A DNA stretch of 64,000 nt from Algoriphagus algorifonticola (GTDB lineage Bacteria; Bacteroidota; Bacteroidia; Cytophagales; Cyclobacteriaceae), in assembly GCF_007655305.1 (NCBI RefSeq), contig NZ_VLOG01000041.1, positions 1 to 64,000 of the forward strand, in the 5' to 3' direction. This document shows positions 19,478-29,199 of this stretch, one piece after another (the first letter of the stretch is position 1; each line of letters begins with the position of its first letter). Position numbers and translations under genes: made by a program. The notes below the pieces were generated by a model that saw only the letters and a list, made by a program, of their open reading frames with translations, was not told where the DNA came from and did no database searches.

Positions 19478-20785
19478 TTAGTATTGGTCGTGGAGGCGAT
19501 AAAGTATCTTTTGAAGTTCGGTTTTTAAATCGTTAGATGAAATGGTGTAATTGTTAAAAAGGCAGGAAAAGTGAAGGATTTTCCCACTTTTTGTGATCAA
19601 ATACCCACTTAGGGCATTACTCATGCTGAGAGTTCCTGTTTTAGCATAGATGTAGGGCGCCTGCCCAGGATCGGAAGGATACCAGTTGCGGATTGTGCCT
19701 GACTCTCCTCCGGCAGGGAAGTAGGCTTTGATTTTTTCCAAAGGAACTTCAGCTCTGATTTTAGCCAAGAGTGCAATTATGGAACGGGGCGTAAACATAT
19801 TTCGGGCTGAAAGACCGGAGCCATCGTACCATACCGGTTCATCCGGTAAGTCGCCTAATAAATTTTCCTTTGCATAAGCAATGGCATCCCGAGTACTTAG
19901 TTTATTGCTGAGTTGATCAGAAACCAACAGCAATAATTGCTCTGCCAGAAAATTATCCGAGATTTTCATCATCTGTGCATAAATGCTGTCTGCCGGCGTA
20001 CTGAGTAATTTTTTTGGCTCTTCGGAAAAGTAGGCTTGATCTTTTATCAAAGTGATCTTTTTACCTAAAATATCGGAAAGCATCAGGGCCGTGAGCTCGG
20101 CAGAAGTCACAAAAGGGATGTCTCTTTCGAAACTTTTTTGTTCGGGCTTATCAGTAAATTGGTAGGAAAATAAGTTTTGATATCTATCTCTCTTGAAATT
20201 ATACCCAGTCCAATTTTCTGTTTTTTGAGCGGAAAGAAAGGGCTTAAACCAAGTTGGATTGATTGTAAAATTAGGATCTCCGATTTCATATTTGAAGCGA
20301 AGGACATTTCCATAAATTGGGAAGGCTGAGCGCTCTGTGGCATAGTAAGCATTGTACCAATCCCAAGACCATCCTGGACCAAAAGCATCTACTTGTTCAA
20401 AATTATCTAGGAGATATAAATCCTTTTTACTGTTTTTTAAAAACTCAATCGCTTTCTCGTTTTTCAGATCGGGATGCAAAAGACTTGGATCACCGGTCCC
20501 CCAAAAAATTAAGGAGTCTCCTTTTTCCAGATAATTGAGGCCATTAATCAAGCTGTCACCCAAAACCGTGTAAGAGGTGTAAAAGGTGAAAAGTTTGGTA
20601 TTGGAGGCAGGAATGAAATATTTGGCGGAATTGATATCTATCAAGGTTTTGTCCTTGATAGGGTCAACTACCATCATTCCCATATGCCCCTGATTGAAAA
20701 CCTCAGATTTTTTAATGGAGCGGTTGATTTTCTGAACGGTACATGAACTACCGAGTAGCAGGATTGCGAAAAGAATTTTTTTCAT
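19478..20785 (-). CDS. dacB: D-alanyl-D-alanine carboxypeptidase/endopeptidase (PBP4 type)
   Basis: 435 residues, S13 family. A lipoprotein-like signal ends in GSSC (Cys15). The three penicillin-binding motifs are in order: S61-N-T-K64 (SxxK), SDN in KISDNFLAEQ, and KTG in YAKTGTL. It would trim or cleave peptidoglycan peptide cross-links in the periplasm. The start codon is only 4 bases from the T-run of the susD terminator, so its own promoter must lie inside the terminator or the end of susD, or transcription must read through. Confidence 0.92.
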   Translation of the reverse strand: MKKILFAILLLGSSCTVQKINRSIKKSEVFNQGHMGMMVVDPIKDKTLIDINSAKYFIPASNTKLFTFYTSYTVLGDSLINGLNYLEKGDSLIFWGTGDPSLLHPDLKNEKAIEFLKNSKKDLYLLDNFEQVDAFGPGWSWDWYNAYYATERSAFPIYGNVLRFKYEIGDPNFTINPTWFKPFLSAQKTENWTGYNFKRDRYQNLFSYQFTDKPEQKSFERDIPFVTSAELTALMLSDILGKKITLIKDQAYFSEEPKKLLSTPADSIYAQMMKISDNFLAEQLLLLVSDQLSNKLSTRDAIAYAKENLLGDLPDEPVWYDGSGLSARNMFTPRSIIALLAKIRAEVPLEKIKAYFPAGGESGTIRNWYPSDPGQAPYIYAKTGTLSMSNALSGYLITKSGKILHFSCLFNNYTISSNDLKTELQKILYRLHDQY

Positions 20786-20789
20786 TCTC

Positions 20790-20829
20790 TTAAAATAAAA
20801 AAAGTCTCCTGCATTTTGGCAGGAGACTT
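20790..20829 (-). terminator. Intrinsic terminator of the susCD operon
   Basis: Arms AAGTCTCCTGC (20802-20812) and GCAGGAGACTT (20819-20829) form a perfect 11-bp stem with a 6-nt loop. On the minus strand a T-rich run follows. It sits 17 bases after the susD stop codon and directly before dacB. Confidence 0.92.
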
Positions 20830-20846
20830 AAAGGTTTACTGATTAA

Positions 20847-22256
20847 TTATTGATTCCACCAGATTCTATCCAGCAAAGTAACAGAAGGGACATTGTCGCC
20901 ATTTCTACTGACCTCACTATCTGGATAGGCAAGTCTTCGGATATACTGTCCATTCAAATCTGGGTTTAAATTTTCCGGAAGAGTCATATCCTTATAGCTA
21001 TAATCAAATCTCCTTGCATCATTCCAGGTTTCAGGATGTAAGAATAGAGCTACCCATTTTTCTTTCATGATATCAGCCAAAGTCAAATTGGCGGCTCCCA
21101 TGCTTACGCTAGGATCAGCCAAATAAGATGCTTTTTCTGTATCAGAAACACCCAGCATATCCATATGCGCCTCGATTCCTGCTAAATAGGCCGAATAGGC
21201 TCTGGCTCTATCATTCTGTAAAGCAGCTTCCGCTTCAATAAATTTGAGTTCGGCAAAAGTCGCAATCAAAATAGGAGATTGAGTGGAGGTGTAAAACTGA
21301 CCTGGGATCAAAGTGGATCTAGCACCTTGCTCTGGTGCATTTCCTCTTCCTGCTCCGTTTACCGTACCTACAAATTCCCCTTCGTCAGTGGTTCCGATCA
21401 TCAATGGCAATCTTGGATCAACCGTAGGGTAGGAAGTACCATCCAGTGCTTCTACAAATTGCTCTGAGATCCATCCACCTAAAAGAAGGTTAGAATTGTT
21501 GATGGCAACCTGAGCCCAAGGATTAAACCTTTGCTCGAAAAAGCTTACGCTTGCATCATCATTTGAAGAAGAAAAGCCAGCATTGACTGCTGCTAACAAT
21601 TCAGATTCACTGTAGGCAGAAGTGCCTTTGGTGTGTAATATGAATCTTGCTTTTAGACTATTGCCAAATTTTATCCAATTGGCAACATTGCCCTGATAAA
21701 TGAAGTCATCATTCCCCATGGAAATGGAAGTTTGGCCTTGGAGGTTTGCAATTCCTTCATCCAAGAGATCCAAGACTCTTCCATAGAGTTCTTGATCATC
21801 ATCATAAGCCGGAGTCACTGTCTCAAAATTGAAACTTTGGGAAAATGGTACATCTCCAAAGAAGTCAACGGTCATTCCCAGATTCAGAGCCATAAGGATT
21901 TGAGCAGCTCCTTTGTAATGATTTGCTCCATTTTCCTCACTTTTTTTGATGATTACATCCAAATCAGTCATCACATTATAAAGACTGAACCAAGTGCCAC
22001 TAAAGTCCGAAGGATCCATTACGTCGGATGAACTGCCGGGATTTGGAGAAGCTAAGTATTGCACGTAATTACTTGTAGCACTACCGCCCCTGAAAATATT
22101 GAGTGCGGTTTCATAAGTACTGTTTGTCATCAAACCTGAGATAGGTGCATCTTCAGGGTTATTAGGATTTTCATTGACATCCAAAAAGGAATCGCAGGCT
22201 GAAGCCATCAATACCACGGATGCTAAAATCGCTGATAGTTTATTTTTAAATTTCAT
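20847..22256 (-). CDS. SusD/RagB-family nutrient-binding lipoprotein
   Basis: 469 residues. Lipoprotein signal with lipobox ASAC (Cys21) followed by DSFLDVNENPN, the common SusD opening. The helical SusD fold includes the TPR-like part, and WFSLYNVMTDLDVIIKKSEE marks the SusD-like_2 subgroup. It forms the lid on the SusC channel at the outer-membrane surface. It lies 19 bases after susC. No glycoside hydrolase or sulfatase gene accompanies the pair; the neighbours are peptidases, so the substrate may be a peptide or another oligomer rather than a glycan. Confidence 0.93.
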   Translation of the reverse strand: MKFKNKLSAILASVVLMASACDSFLDVNENPNNPEDAPISGLMTNSTYETALNIFRGGSATSNYVQYLASPNPGSSSDVMDPSDFSGTWFSLYNVMTDLDVIIKKSEENGANHYKGAAQILMALNLGMTVDFFGDVPFSQSFNFETVTPAYDDDQELYGRVLDLLDEGIANLQGQTSISMGNDDFIYQGNVANWIKFGNSLKARFILHTKGTSAYSESELLAAVNAGFSSSNDDASVSFFEQRFNPWAQVAINNSNLLLGGWISEQFVEALDGTSYPTVDPRLPLMIGTTDEGEFVGTVNGAGRGNAPEQGARSTLIPGQFYTSTQSPILIATFAELKFIEAEAALQNDRARAYSAYLAGIEAHMDMLGVSDTEKASYLADPSVSMGAANLTLADIMKEKWVALFLHPETWNDARRFDYSYKDMTLPENLNPDLNGQYIRRLAYPDSEVSRNGDNVPSVTLLDRIWWNQ

Positions 22257-22275
22257 CTTTTTCGTGGTTAAAGGT

Positions 22276-25200
22276 TTACAATCCCAAATTCAAAGTGAAG
22301 AATAGGCTTTGAACCCCCGGGAATCCCAATCCGGTGAATCCGACAGCATTGCCACCAGCTCCTGCAGAGAAAGATTCAGGATCAAACCCATCCCAAGGAG
22401 TGTAAAGAATGATGTTGTTTGCTGCAACGGAGATTCTGGCTGTTCTAAAAGGAGTTCTTTCCAGAAGGTTTGGCTGTAAATTATAAGCCAAAGTCACATT
22501 TCTCAGTTTGATGAAGCTGGCATCTTTGACAAAGTTTTCGGAAGTGGTTCTGTAATAATTTCTCCAATAACCTGCTCCATAATTAACTCCGTCAGGTCCA
22601 ACTCCCTGACCCAGCCATACTTCCTTCGTGTTTTGAGATCCATCAGCCAAAACGCCTGGGAAAACCACGAAATCATTTCTTCTCTCTGAATCTTTTTGTT
22701 TACCAAAAGCAGAAAGGAAGTTGCCAAACTGGTCATATTGCTCCAGTCCTGCTCTGAAATCAATTAAGAAGGAAAACTCTAGTCCTTTGTAAGAAAAGTT
22801 GTTTCTCAAGCCTCCAAAGAATTTTGGAACTGCATTTCCCAAGATTAGCTGATTACCTGTTCTCACTGGGAATCCATTTGCCCCAATAAGTACCGGTAAA
22901 TCTCTGTTTAATTCTTCAGTTCCTTCTGGAGCCCCAGGTCGGATATAGCTACTTCCATAAATATTTCCATAAGCCTGCCCTTCTTTCAAGATCATCGTAA
23001 CTCTACTTCCGGCATATCCGAATTGAGAGCCTACAACGATCTGATCAATACCTTCTCTGATTGCCTTGATTTCATTCTGGTTGGTCGTTAAGTTAGCTGT
23101 AACGTCCCAGCGGAAATCCCCTCTTTCAATTGGAGTACCTCCCAAAACGATTTCAAATCCTCGGTTCTCAATTTCTCCTGCATTTGTAATGTAGGAAGAG
23201 AAGCCAGTTGCGTCAGAAATCGGCACTGGAATAATCTGATCTGCAGCATTGGATTTGTAATAGGTTACATCCAAACTTGCGCGGTTATTAAAAAATGCGA
23301 ACTGTGTACCAAACTCAACAGAAGTAGTCGTTTCAGGTCTTAGATTAGGATCGCCAAATGTTGAGTTTCTCGAGAAACCAACTTGCCCATTCAGAGGGAA
23401 TACTCCCGGAGAAACAAAAGTTGCTCCCAAAATATGAGGGTTGGTGTCCTTACCTACCTGAGCCCATGATGCTCTCAGTTTACCGAAGGTGACCCATGAT
23501 GGTAGATCAAAATTCTCACTGAATACATACCCTAAATTAACTGAAGGATAGAAGAAGGAATTGTTATTCTTAGGTAGGGTAGAGGAGATATCATTTCTTC
23601 CGGTAATATTTAGGAAAAGGAAATTTTTGTAATCAACCATCAAATCTCCGTAGAAACCAACCAATCTTCGGATGCTTTTACCCTGAGAGGCAAAAATTTG
23701 AGTCGTATTATTCAAATTGTAGAATCCTGGAATCACGAAGTTGGTACCAGTAGCGGTTACCCTGTCAAACTTTCTTTCAAACACATCATTTCCTAATCTT
23801 AGACTGGTATTCCAATCAGAATTCCATTGTTTCTTCAAGGTGATGTAAAAGTTGGAAGTGATGTCCCTGCTGTTAATTCTGGTTTCTTCTAAAAACCCTG
23901 TAGAACTTAATGGAACCTCACCATCAATACCCATAGGACCAGGTGTGATTTCAGTTCTGGAATCCGAATAATTGTCCATACCTAATCTATATGAAAAAGT
24001 CAGCCATTCTGTTGGGCTGTAATTCAAGTTGATATTTCCTATGATACGATTGACATTGTCTTCGTAAGTAGCAAATCGGGCATCATAGATCGGATTGGTG
24101 TTGCCATAAGTTCTCATGGTGCCATCCGGATTGATGTAATCCCGCACATCGGTGGTTTCTGACCAATACATCATCCGCTCCAAAAATCTATCATGAGGCA
24201 CTCTGTTTCCTCCAGAGTTGGTGTAGTTAAATGAGCCGGAAAAGTTAAATTTCTCACTGGCCTTTACTGTACCGGATAATTTTGCACTGGTTCTATCCCA
24301 AGTAGAGAATGGTATAATTCCTTCTTGATCCAGTCTGCCAAAGGATCCGTAAAAAGTTGCTACTTCATTACCTCCTGATACACTTAAACTATTATCGAAC
24401 TGCATTCCTGTATTGAATGCTCTGTTCCAGTTATCCTGATAAACATAATTCGGATCATTTTCCTCAGCAATATTGGCACCCCAGGAAGGCCAGAAGCTGG
24501 AATCATTTCTAACCCCGCTAAAACCTTGACCAAATTGATCCTGTAGCTCAGGTAGCTTTGCCAAATTATCGAAGCCTAAAGAAGAATTAAAATCTACACG
24601 AATCTGTCCTGACTTCCCTTTTTTGGTGGTTATGATTACTGCGCCGTTGGCAGCACGAACACCATAAAGCGCTGTAGCAGCCGCCCCTTTTAATACGGAC
24701 ATGGACTCAATGTCATTTGGGTTGATGTCAGCGATACGGTTGGACATACCGCGAGGCGTTCCATTGGATTCAATAGTCGAGTTGTCTACAGGAACTCCAT
24801 CTACCACAAATAATGGTTGATTGTCTGCGGAAGGGTCCAAGGAGTTGATACCTCGAATAATGATTCTGGCGGATTGCCCTGGTGCACCACCAGAATTGGT
24901 TACCTGAACACCAGCTACCTGACCCTGAAGTGCATTGACCACATTTGGCTGTCTTGTTTTGGTGATCTCATCAGCATTGATGCTTTGAGCCGCATAACCT
25001 AAAGCTTTTTTCTCCTGCGAAATACCAAATGCGGTTACTATAAACTCGTCGAGATTGGACGTTTCTGTTGCAAGACTTACGTCAAGTGTGCTCCTGTTGC
25101 CTACAGAAACTCGTTGTGTTTCAAAGCCAATAAAGGAGAATACCAAGACCGCTTGGGCATTGGGAACTGAAATGCTGTATTTCCCGTCGATATCAGATAC

Positions 25201-25362
25201 CACTCCCGTGGAGGTTCCCTGAATGACGATGCTGACACCTGGTAGAGGCGCTCCATCTTCTTTAGCGGTGACAGTTCCCGAAACAGTCTGTTGGGCATAC
25301 AAAGGAATGCAAGCCAAAAAACCTATCAGAAAAAGCAACGCTGATTTGTAGCTGTTTTTCAT
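22276..25362 (-). CDS. SusC/RagA-family TonB-linked outer-membrane transporter
   Basis: 1028 residues. Signal peptide (PLYAQQ near 24), then a carboxypeptidase-D-like regulatory domain (VSGTVTAKEDGAPLPGVSI, about 27-110). The plug domain follows (NVVNALQGQVAGVQV ... RGINSL ... VDGVPVDN ... LKGAAATALYG) and a 22-strand barrel to the C-terminus (SLFFTLNLGL). It imports substrates too large for porins, energised by TonB. The length is typical. No ECF sigma/anti-sigma pair is present next to it. Confidence 0.95.
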   Translation of the reverse strand: MKNSYKSALLFLIGFLACIPLYAQQTVSGTVTAKEDGAPLPGVSIVIQGTSTGVVSDIDGKYSISVPNAQAVLVFSFIGFETQRVSVGNRSTLDVSLATETSNLDEFIVTAFGISQEKKALGYAAQSINADEITKTRQPNVVNALQGQVAGVQVTNSGGAPGQSARIIIRGINSLDPSADNQPLFVVDGVPVDNSTIESNGTPRGMSNRIADINPNDIESMSVLKGAAATALYGVRAANGAVIITTKKGKSGQIRVDFNSSLGFDNLAKLPELQDQFGQGFSGVRNDSSFWPSWGANIAEENDPNYVYQDNWNRAFNTGMQFDNSLSVSGGNEVATFYGSFGRLDQEGIIPFSTWDRTSAKLSGTVKASEKFNFSGSFNYTNSGGNRVPHDRFLERMMYWSETTDVRDYINPDGTMRTYGNTNPIYDARFATYEDNVNRIIGNINLNYSPTEWLTFSYRLGMDNYSDSRTEITPGPMGIDGEVPLSSTGFLEETRINSRDITSNFYITLKKQWNSDWNTSLRLGNDVFERKFDRVTATGTNFVIPGFYNLNNTTQIFASQGKSIRRLVGFYGDLMVDYKNFLFLNITGRNDISSTLPKNNNSFFYPSVNLGYVFSENFDLPSWVTFGKLRASWAQVGKDTNPHILGATFVSPGVFPLNGQVGFSRNSTFGDPNLRPETTTSVEFGTQFAFFNNRASLDVTYYKSNAADQIIPVPISDATGFSSYITNAGEIENRGFEIVLGGTPIERGDFRWDVTANLTTNQNEIKAIREGIDQIVVGSQFGYAGSRVTMILKEGQAYGNIYGSSYIRPGAPEGTEELNRDLPVLIGANGFPVRTGNQLILGNAVPKFFGGLRNNFSYKGLEFSFLIDFRAGLEQYDQFGNFLSAFGKQKDSERRNDFVVFPGVLADGSQNTKEVWLGQGVGPDGVNYGAGYWRNYYRTTSENFVKDASFIKLRNVTLAYNLQPNLLERTPFRTARISVAANNIILYTPWDGFDPESFSAGAGGNAVGFTGLGFPGVQSLFFTLNLGL

Positions 25363-25680
25363 GTGATTTTATGTTATGAGTTTAAAATTGGTTCTACAAA
25401 AACTAGAATTATGCATTTTTTTACCGTTTTAAAGTCTGTAGTTATCAGTATTTTCTTTAAAAACCGCATAAAAATGCCAGATTCTAATACCTTACTTTGG
25501 GTTGATTGCTTGATAAGAACTCTCGTGAAAAGATCTTTTTTGAAATTTTAAGAGAAAATATTATCCTCTATTTTGGTTGAAAGCTTAATTTAAAAATTTA
25601 TAGAGTGTAAAATCAACAATATTTAATAATTTATTTTAGCGGATGCTAAAAAATGGCGTAATAAATCTTGCAAGTTTTTT

Positions 25681-25718
25681 TGCAAAATTTTGCATTTATA
25701 GATATTTAAAAAATGCAA
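25681..25718. promoter_or_regulatory. Palindromes upstream of susC
   Basis: The 427-base AT-rich gap 25363-25789 has a perfect 14-bp palindrome TGCAAAATTTTGCA (25681-25694). An overlapping inverted repeat TTGCATTT / AAATGCAA lies at 25690-25697 and 25711-25718. It is about 320 bases from the susC start and 72 bases from the hppA stop, so it could be a regulator site for susCD, but this is inference. No other feature was seen in the gap except the hppA terminator. Confidence 0.35.
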
Positions 25719-25732
25719 TAAACTGATTTTAA

Positions 25733-25771
25733 GGATAAAAAAAAGGCTGCTCGGTAATCGAACAGCCTTTT
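25733..25771 (-). terminator. Intrinsic terminator of hppA
   Basis: Stem GGCTG-C-TCG / CGA-A-CAGCC with loop GTAAT. On the minus strand it is followed by eight or more T. It lies 19 bases after the hppA stop codon. Confidence 0.88.
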
Positions 25772-25789
25772 CGCAGTCAATGAAATTCT

Positions 25790-27997
25790 TTATTTCACTA
25801 TGGTTTTTGTCTCGGTGACAATCTTCTTTCCGTCTTCGTATTTTATTTCTTTTTTCACTTCCACACGCTCAGCCATTGGTTCTCCGTGTGGACGCTCACT
25901 AATATGAGGAGCAATAACCAAAGCCACAATTGACATCAGCTTGATCAAAATGTTCATGGAGGGACCAGAAGTATCTTTAAAAGGATCACCTACTGTATCA
26001 CCTGTTACTGAAGCTTTATGAGGTTCTGATTTTTTGTAGAAAGTTTCTCCGTTGATTTCCACTCCTTTTTCAAAGGATTTTTTCGCGTTATCCCATGCAC
26101 CGCCTGCATTGGATTGGAACATACCCATTAATACACCGGAAACAGTTACCCCCGCTAATAATCCACCCAAAACTTCTGGGCCAAAGGCAAATCCTACAAT
26201 AATTGGAGTAATCAATGCAATAGCTCCTGGAGCAATCATTTCTCGGATAGAAGCTTTGGTAGAGATTTCCACACACTTATCATATTCAGGTTTGGACTTG
26301 TATTCCATGATTCCTGGAATCTCTCTAAACTGTCTTCTTACCTCATTTACCATATCCATGGCAGCTCTACCTACTGCAGCAATAGCTAATGAGGAGAAGA
26401 TGAATGGAATCATTCCTCCAACAAACAAGCCCGCCAATACTGGTGCTTTATAGATATCAATTGCATCAATGCCGGCAATTCCAACGAAGGCAGCGAATAA
26501 GGCTAAAGAAGTCAAAGCTGCAGATGCAATTGCAAAGCCTTTTCCTGTGGCAGCAGTTGTATTTCCTACAGCATCCAAAATATCTGTTCTTCCTCTCACT
26601 TCTTCCGGAAGCTGGCTCATCTCTGCGATACCACCTGCATTATCAGCAATAGGCCCAAAAGCGTCAATTGCTAATTGCATGGCAGTAGTAGCCATCATAC
26701 CGGCCGCTGCGATTGCCACACCATAAAGCCCCGCAAATTCGTAAGCACCATATATACCACCAGCTAAAACCAAAATTGGTAAAACAGTTGATTCCATACC
26801 TACAGATAGTCCACCAATAATATTGGTTGCGTGACCGGTTGCCGATTGTCTGACTATTGACATCACAGGTCGCTTGCCCATTGCTGTATAGTATTCGGTG
26901 ATGATGGACATTAATGTACCTACAACTAAACCAAGAATGATGGCATAAAAAACATCCATATTAGTGAATTCATATCCTCGGATTTCCAAAGTCTCAGGAA
27001 GCATGTGTTTAACAACGAAAAAGGATGCTATACCCGTGAATATGATAGAAGACCAGTTGCCCATATTGAGCGCTTTTTGCACATCTCCTTTGTCATCTTT
27101 TACTGTTACAAAGGCCATTCCCATAATAGAGAATACGATCCCCAAACCTGCAAGTACCATTGGCAAAAGAATTGGAGCAATTCCTCCAAACTGATCATCG
27201 GAAACAATTTCTCTTCCCAAAACCATGGTTGCCAAGATAGTCGCTACATAGGAACCGAATAAGTCAGCACCCATACCAGCCACGTCACCTACATTATCAC
27301 CCACATTATCCGCAATAGTTGCCGGGTTTCTTACGTCATCTTCCGGGATTCCAGCTTCAACTTTTCCTACCAAGTCAGCACCTACGTCAGCGGCTTTAGT
27401 ATAAATACCACCACCAACTCTTGCAAAAAGAGCAATGGATTCTGCACCCAATGAGAAACCAGCCAATACTTCGAGGGCTTTTTCCATTTCTACTCCGTTG
27501 ACTCCAGCACCTGCGCTGACTACATACATTTGGTAGAAAAGGATAAACAAAGAACCTAATCCTAGCACGGCTAATCCTGCCACGCCCAGCCCCATTACTG
27601 AACCTCCGGTAAAGGAAACTTTCAGTGCTTGCTTCAAGCTAGTTCTTGCAGCTTGAGTGGTTCGAACGTTCGCCTTGGTAGCGATATTCATTCCTATGTA
27701 TCCTGCAAAAGCAGAGAATACTGCTCCGATTAGAAAAGAACCGGCAATAAGTGGGCTGGAGGTTTCAACTGTTGTCCCTGAATAGGCCAACAGAATTCCT
27801 GCGATGACCGCAAAATAGGATAAAACTTTCCATTCTGCTTTGAGAAAGGCCATGGCTCCATCAGCAATATATCCTGCCAATTCCACCATGTTTTTGTCAC
27901 CTGTTTCCTGTTTGTTTACCCAGGCTGACTTGATTGCCATGACGATCAAGCCTAGTATCCCCAGTGCCGGGACCAAATAAATCACCGCTTGTTCCAT
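25790..27997 (-). CDS. hppA: K+-dependent membrane-bound pyrophosphatase
   Basis: 735 residues and about 16 membrane helices. The catalytic segment [11 protein letters not shown] and the acidic cluster [20 protein letters not shown] bind Mg-pyrophosphate. The text [10 protein letters not shown] has Ala where K+-independent enzymes have Lys, so it should be K+-dependent. It hydrolyses pyrophosphate to pump H+ and/or Na+ across the inner membrane; the ion cannot be fixed without aligning the gate helix. The C-terminus carries a charged tail with [16 protein letters not shown]. It is monocistronic with its own promoter-like site and terminator. Confidence 0.95.
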   Translation of the reverse strand: MEQAVIYLVPALGILGLIVMAIKSAWVNKQETGDKNMVELAGYIADGAMAFLKAEWKVLSYFAVIAGILLAYSGTTVETSSPLIAGSFLIGAVFSAFAGYIGMNIATKANVRTTQAARTSLKQALKVSFTGGSVMGLGVAGLAVLGLGSLFILFYQMYVVSAGAGVNGVEMEKALEVLAGFSLGAESIALFARVGGGIYTKAADVGADLVGKVEAGIPEDDVRNPATIADNVGDNVGDVAGMGADLFGSYVATILATMVLGREIVSDDQFGGIAPILLPMVLAGLGIVFSIMGMAFVTVKDDKGDVQKALNMGNWSSIIFTGIASFFVVKHMLPETLEIRGYEFTNMDVFYAIILGLVVGTLMSIITEYYTAMGKRPVMSIVRQSATGHATNIIGGLSVGMESTVLPILVLAGGIYGAYEFAGLYGVAIAAAGMMATTAMQLAIDAFGPIADNAGGIAEMSQLPEEVRGRTDILDAVGNTTAATGKGFAIASAALTSLALFAAFVGIAGIDAIDIYKAPVLAGLFVGGMIPFIFSSLAIAAVGRAAMDMVNEVRRQFREIPGIMEYKSKPEYDKCVEISTKASIREMIAPGAIALITPIIVGFAFGPEVLGGLLAGVTVSGVLMGMFQSNAGGAWDNAKKSFEKGVEINGETFYKKSEPHKASVTGDTVGDPFKDTSGPSMNILIKLMSIVALVIAPHISERPHGEPMAERVEVKKEIKYEDGKKIVTETKTIVK

Positions 27998-28040
27998 AAA
28001 GTTTGTTTACGCTGTTGTGTTTGGTTAATAAATAATTGGG

Positions 28041-28077
28041 CAAATATAGAATTTCTCTCTTACCTGCCAACTCCAAA
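28041..28077 (-). promoter_or_regulatory. Bacteroidota-type promoter of hppA
   Basis: On the minus strand TATATTTG (28041-28048) matches the -7 consensus TAnnTTTG of the Bacteroidota primary sigma factor. TTTG (28074-28077) stands 25 bases upstream as a -33 element, slightly more than the usual spacing. The start of transcription would be about 35 bases before the ATG. The rest of the 357-base gap 27998-28354 shows nothing else. Confidence 0.55.
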
Positions 28078-28354
28078 GAAATTTTGGGTAAAGCCCTATA
28101 TTTCCAATGTTTATTGAAAAAATCTCAAAGATTTTAAATATCTACTGTTAATTCTTTACAGAAACTCTGAATTTACTGAGGATAAGTCTAAGTGCTTTGA
28201 TTTGATGGATTTATGATTTTCGGTAAAATAAATCCCTTGAATCCTAAAATAGATTATTTCAAGAGATCGCTTACTTAGGAATTTTGGACTCTATGCAGGC
28301 AAAAATCAGAAACCGTCTTTTGGTGAGAGTTTAATATTTACACAACTTTAAGCC

Positions 28355-28633
28355 ATGGATTTAGAATCATTTAAAAATACTACAGAACCAGATTCCAGTT
28401 TTTCTCCTGAGTTGAAAGCGCTTTGGTACGATTTCCATGGGGATTGGGACAAGGCTCATGAACAGGTAGATCAATTGGGTGGGAAATCCGCGGCTAGAGT
28501 CCATGCTTACTTGCATAGAAAAGAAGGGGATTTATGGAATGCTGATTATTGGTATACAAGGGCAGGAGAGCGGAGGCCTGAGTTAAGTTTGGATGAAGAA
28601 TGGCAACACTTGTATCAAAGGTATTCTCAGTAA
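28355..28633 (+). CDS. Conserved hypothetical protein
   Basis: 92 residues. The central text ALWYDFHGDWDKAHEQVDQL ... ARVHAYLHRKEGDLWNADYWYTRAGE is reminiscent of a short conserved bacterial family with a TPR-like helical pair. No signal peptide or catalytic motif is seen. It stands alone between two non-coding gaps and is followed by its own terminator. Function unknown; the sequence pattern makes a real gene very likely. Confidence 0.75.
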   Translation: MDLESFKNTTEPDSSFSPELKALWYDFHGDWDKAHEQVDQLGGKSAARVHAYLHRKEGDLWNADYWYTRAGERRPELSLDEEWQHLYQRYSQ

Positions 28634-28750
28634 TTTTTTACTGATTTCTGAAAAATAGGCACTAAAATATTCTTTGGAGAATAGCGAAACTTTCAGGTTA
28701 AAATTTCCTTTCTGTTAATAAATTAGTTTAAAAGTGAAGGTTTTACCCCT

Positions 28751-28778
28751 AAAAATACCCTGTATAGGGTATTTTTTT
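28751..28778 (+). terminator. Intrinsic terminator
   Basis: Arms AAAAATACCC and GGGTATTTTT around TGTATA, followed by a T-run. It lies about 120 bases after the stop of the gene ending at 28633. Confidence 0.8.
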
Positions 28779-28825
28779 GCGTTTTTTTGGGGCGTATTTT
28801 TGATGTTCAACTTTCAGCCAAACAC

Positions 28826-29056
28826 ATGAAATTCTTTTATTTATCTTCCGTGGCAAATTCAGAGGGGAGTCATGAGGTGCACCACAGAGATTGTGAGTTA
28901 ATTCCGGATTCTTTAAACAGAGATTATTTAGGCCCTTTTAACAATGGATTAGAAGCCATTCGTAAAGCCGAAAAAATCAATCCCAAAGTCAGCTTGTGCG
29001 AAGTTTGTTGCAAAATTGTCAGTCAACCTGTTTTTTTTAAAGAAAAAAACGGATAG
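28826..29056 (+). CDS. Small putative zinc-binding protein
   Basis: 76 residues from the ATG at 28826. A longer reading from a TTG at 28787 would begin right behind a terminator and is less likely. The pattern VHHRDCELIPD ... SLCEVCCK (Cys/His at the start, CxxC near the end, with a GPFNNGLEAIRKA spacer) resembles the short metal-binding motif of Ada-type proteins (HxxxC ... CxxC). This similarity is my own reading; no function is known. It is followed by the tRNA-derived repeats. Confidence 0.6.
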   Translation: MKFFYLSSVANSEGSHEVHHRDCELIPDSLNRDYLGPFNNGLEAIRKAEKINPKVSLCEVCCKIVSQPVFFKEKNG

Positions 29057-29121
29057 TCGACATTTTTTAAAGTTAATTCGACTGGCAAAAAATCAGAATC
29101 ATGTAAATTCGCTCTTCAATT

Positions 29122-29199
29122 CGGGGTGTGGCGCAGTCCGGTTAGCGTGCACGTCTGGGGGGCGTGTGGTCGTCCTGACAAAGTCAGGATCATCCCTAC
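29122..29199 (+). pseudogene. Disrupted tRNA-Pro(GGG), 5' part intact
   Basis: Positions 29122-29171 read as the first two thirds of a tRNA. There is an acceptor strand CGGGGTG, D arm GCGC/GCGT, anticodon stem CACGT/GCGTG (29150-29154, 29162-29166) with loop CTGGGGG (anticodon GGG at 29157-29159), and variable TGGTC. After 29171 the expected T arm is missing: instead there is TCCTG-ACAAAGT-CAGGA, and the 3' acceptor strand CATCCCT pairs only imperfectly. A normal TTCAAAT T-loop and acceptor-like end appear about 500 bases downstream (29671-29700). It is probably non-functional, though expression is not excluded. Confidence 0.65.

Noticed and set aside
20847-25362. Polysaccharide utilisation locus
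   Set aside because: The SusC/SusD pair lacks glycoside hydrolases, lyases or sulfatases nearby, so I do not call a PUL.
26052-27262. Long plus-strand frames over the pyrophosphatase gene
   Set aside because: Antisense shadows; no plausible protein features.
29122-29199. A complete, functional tRNA-Pro(GGG)
   Set aside because: The 5' half is good, but the T arm has no TTC-A loop and the acceptor 3' strand pairs poorly; I list it as a disrupted tRNA.
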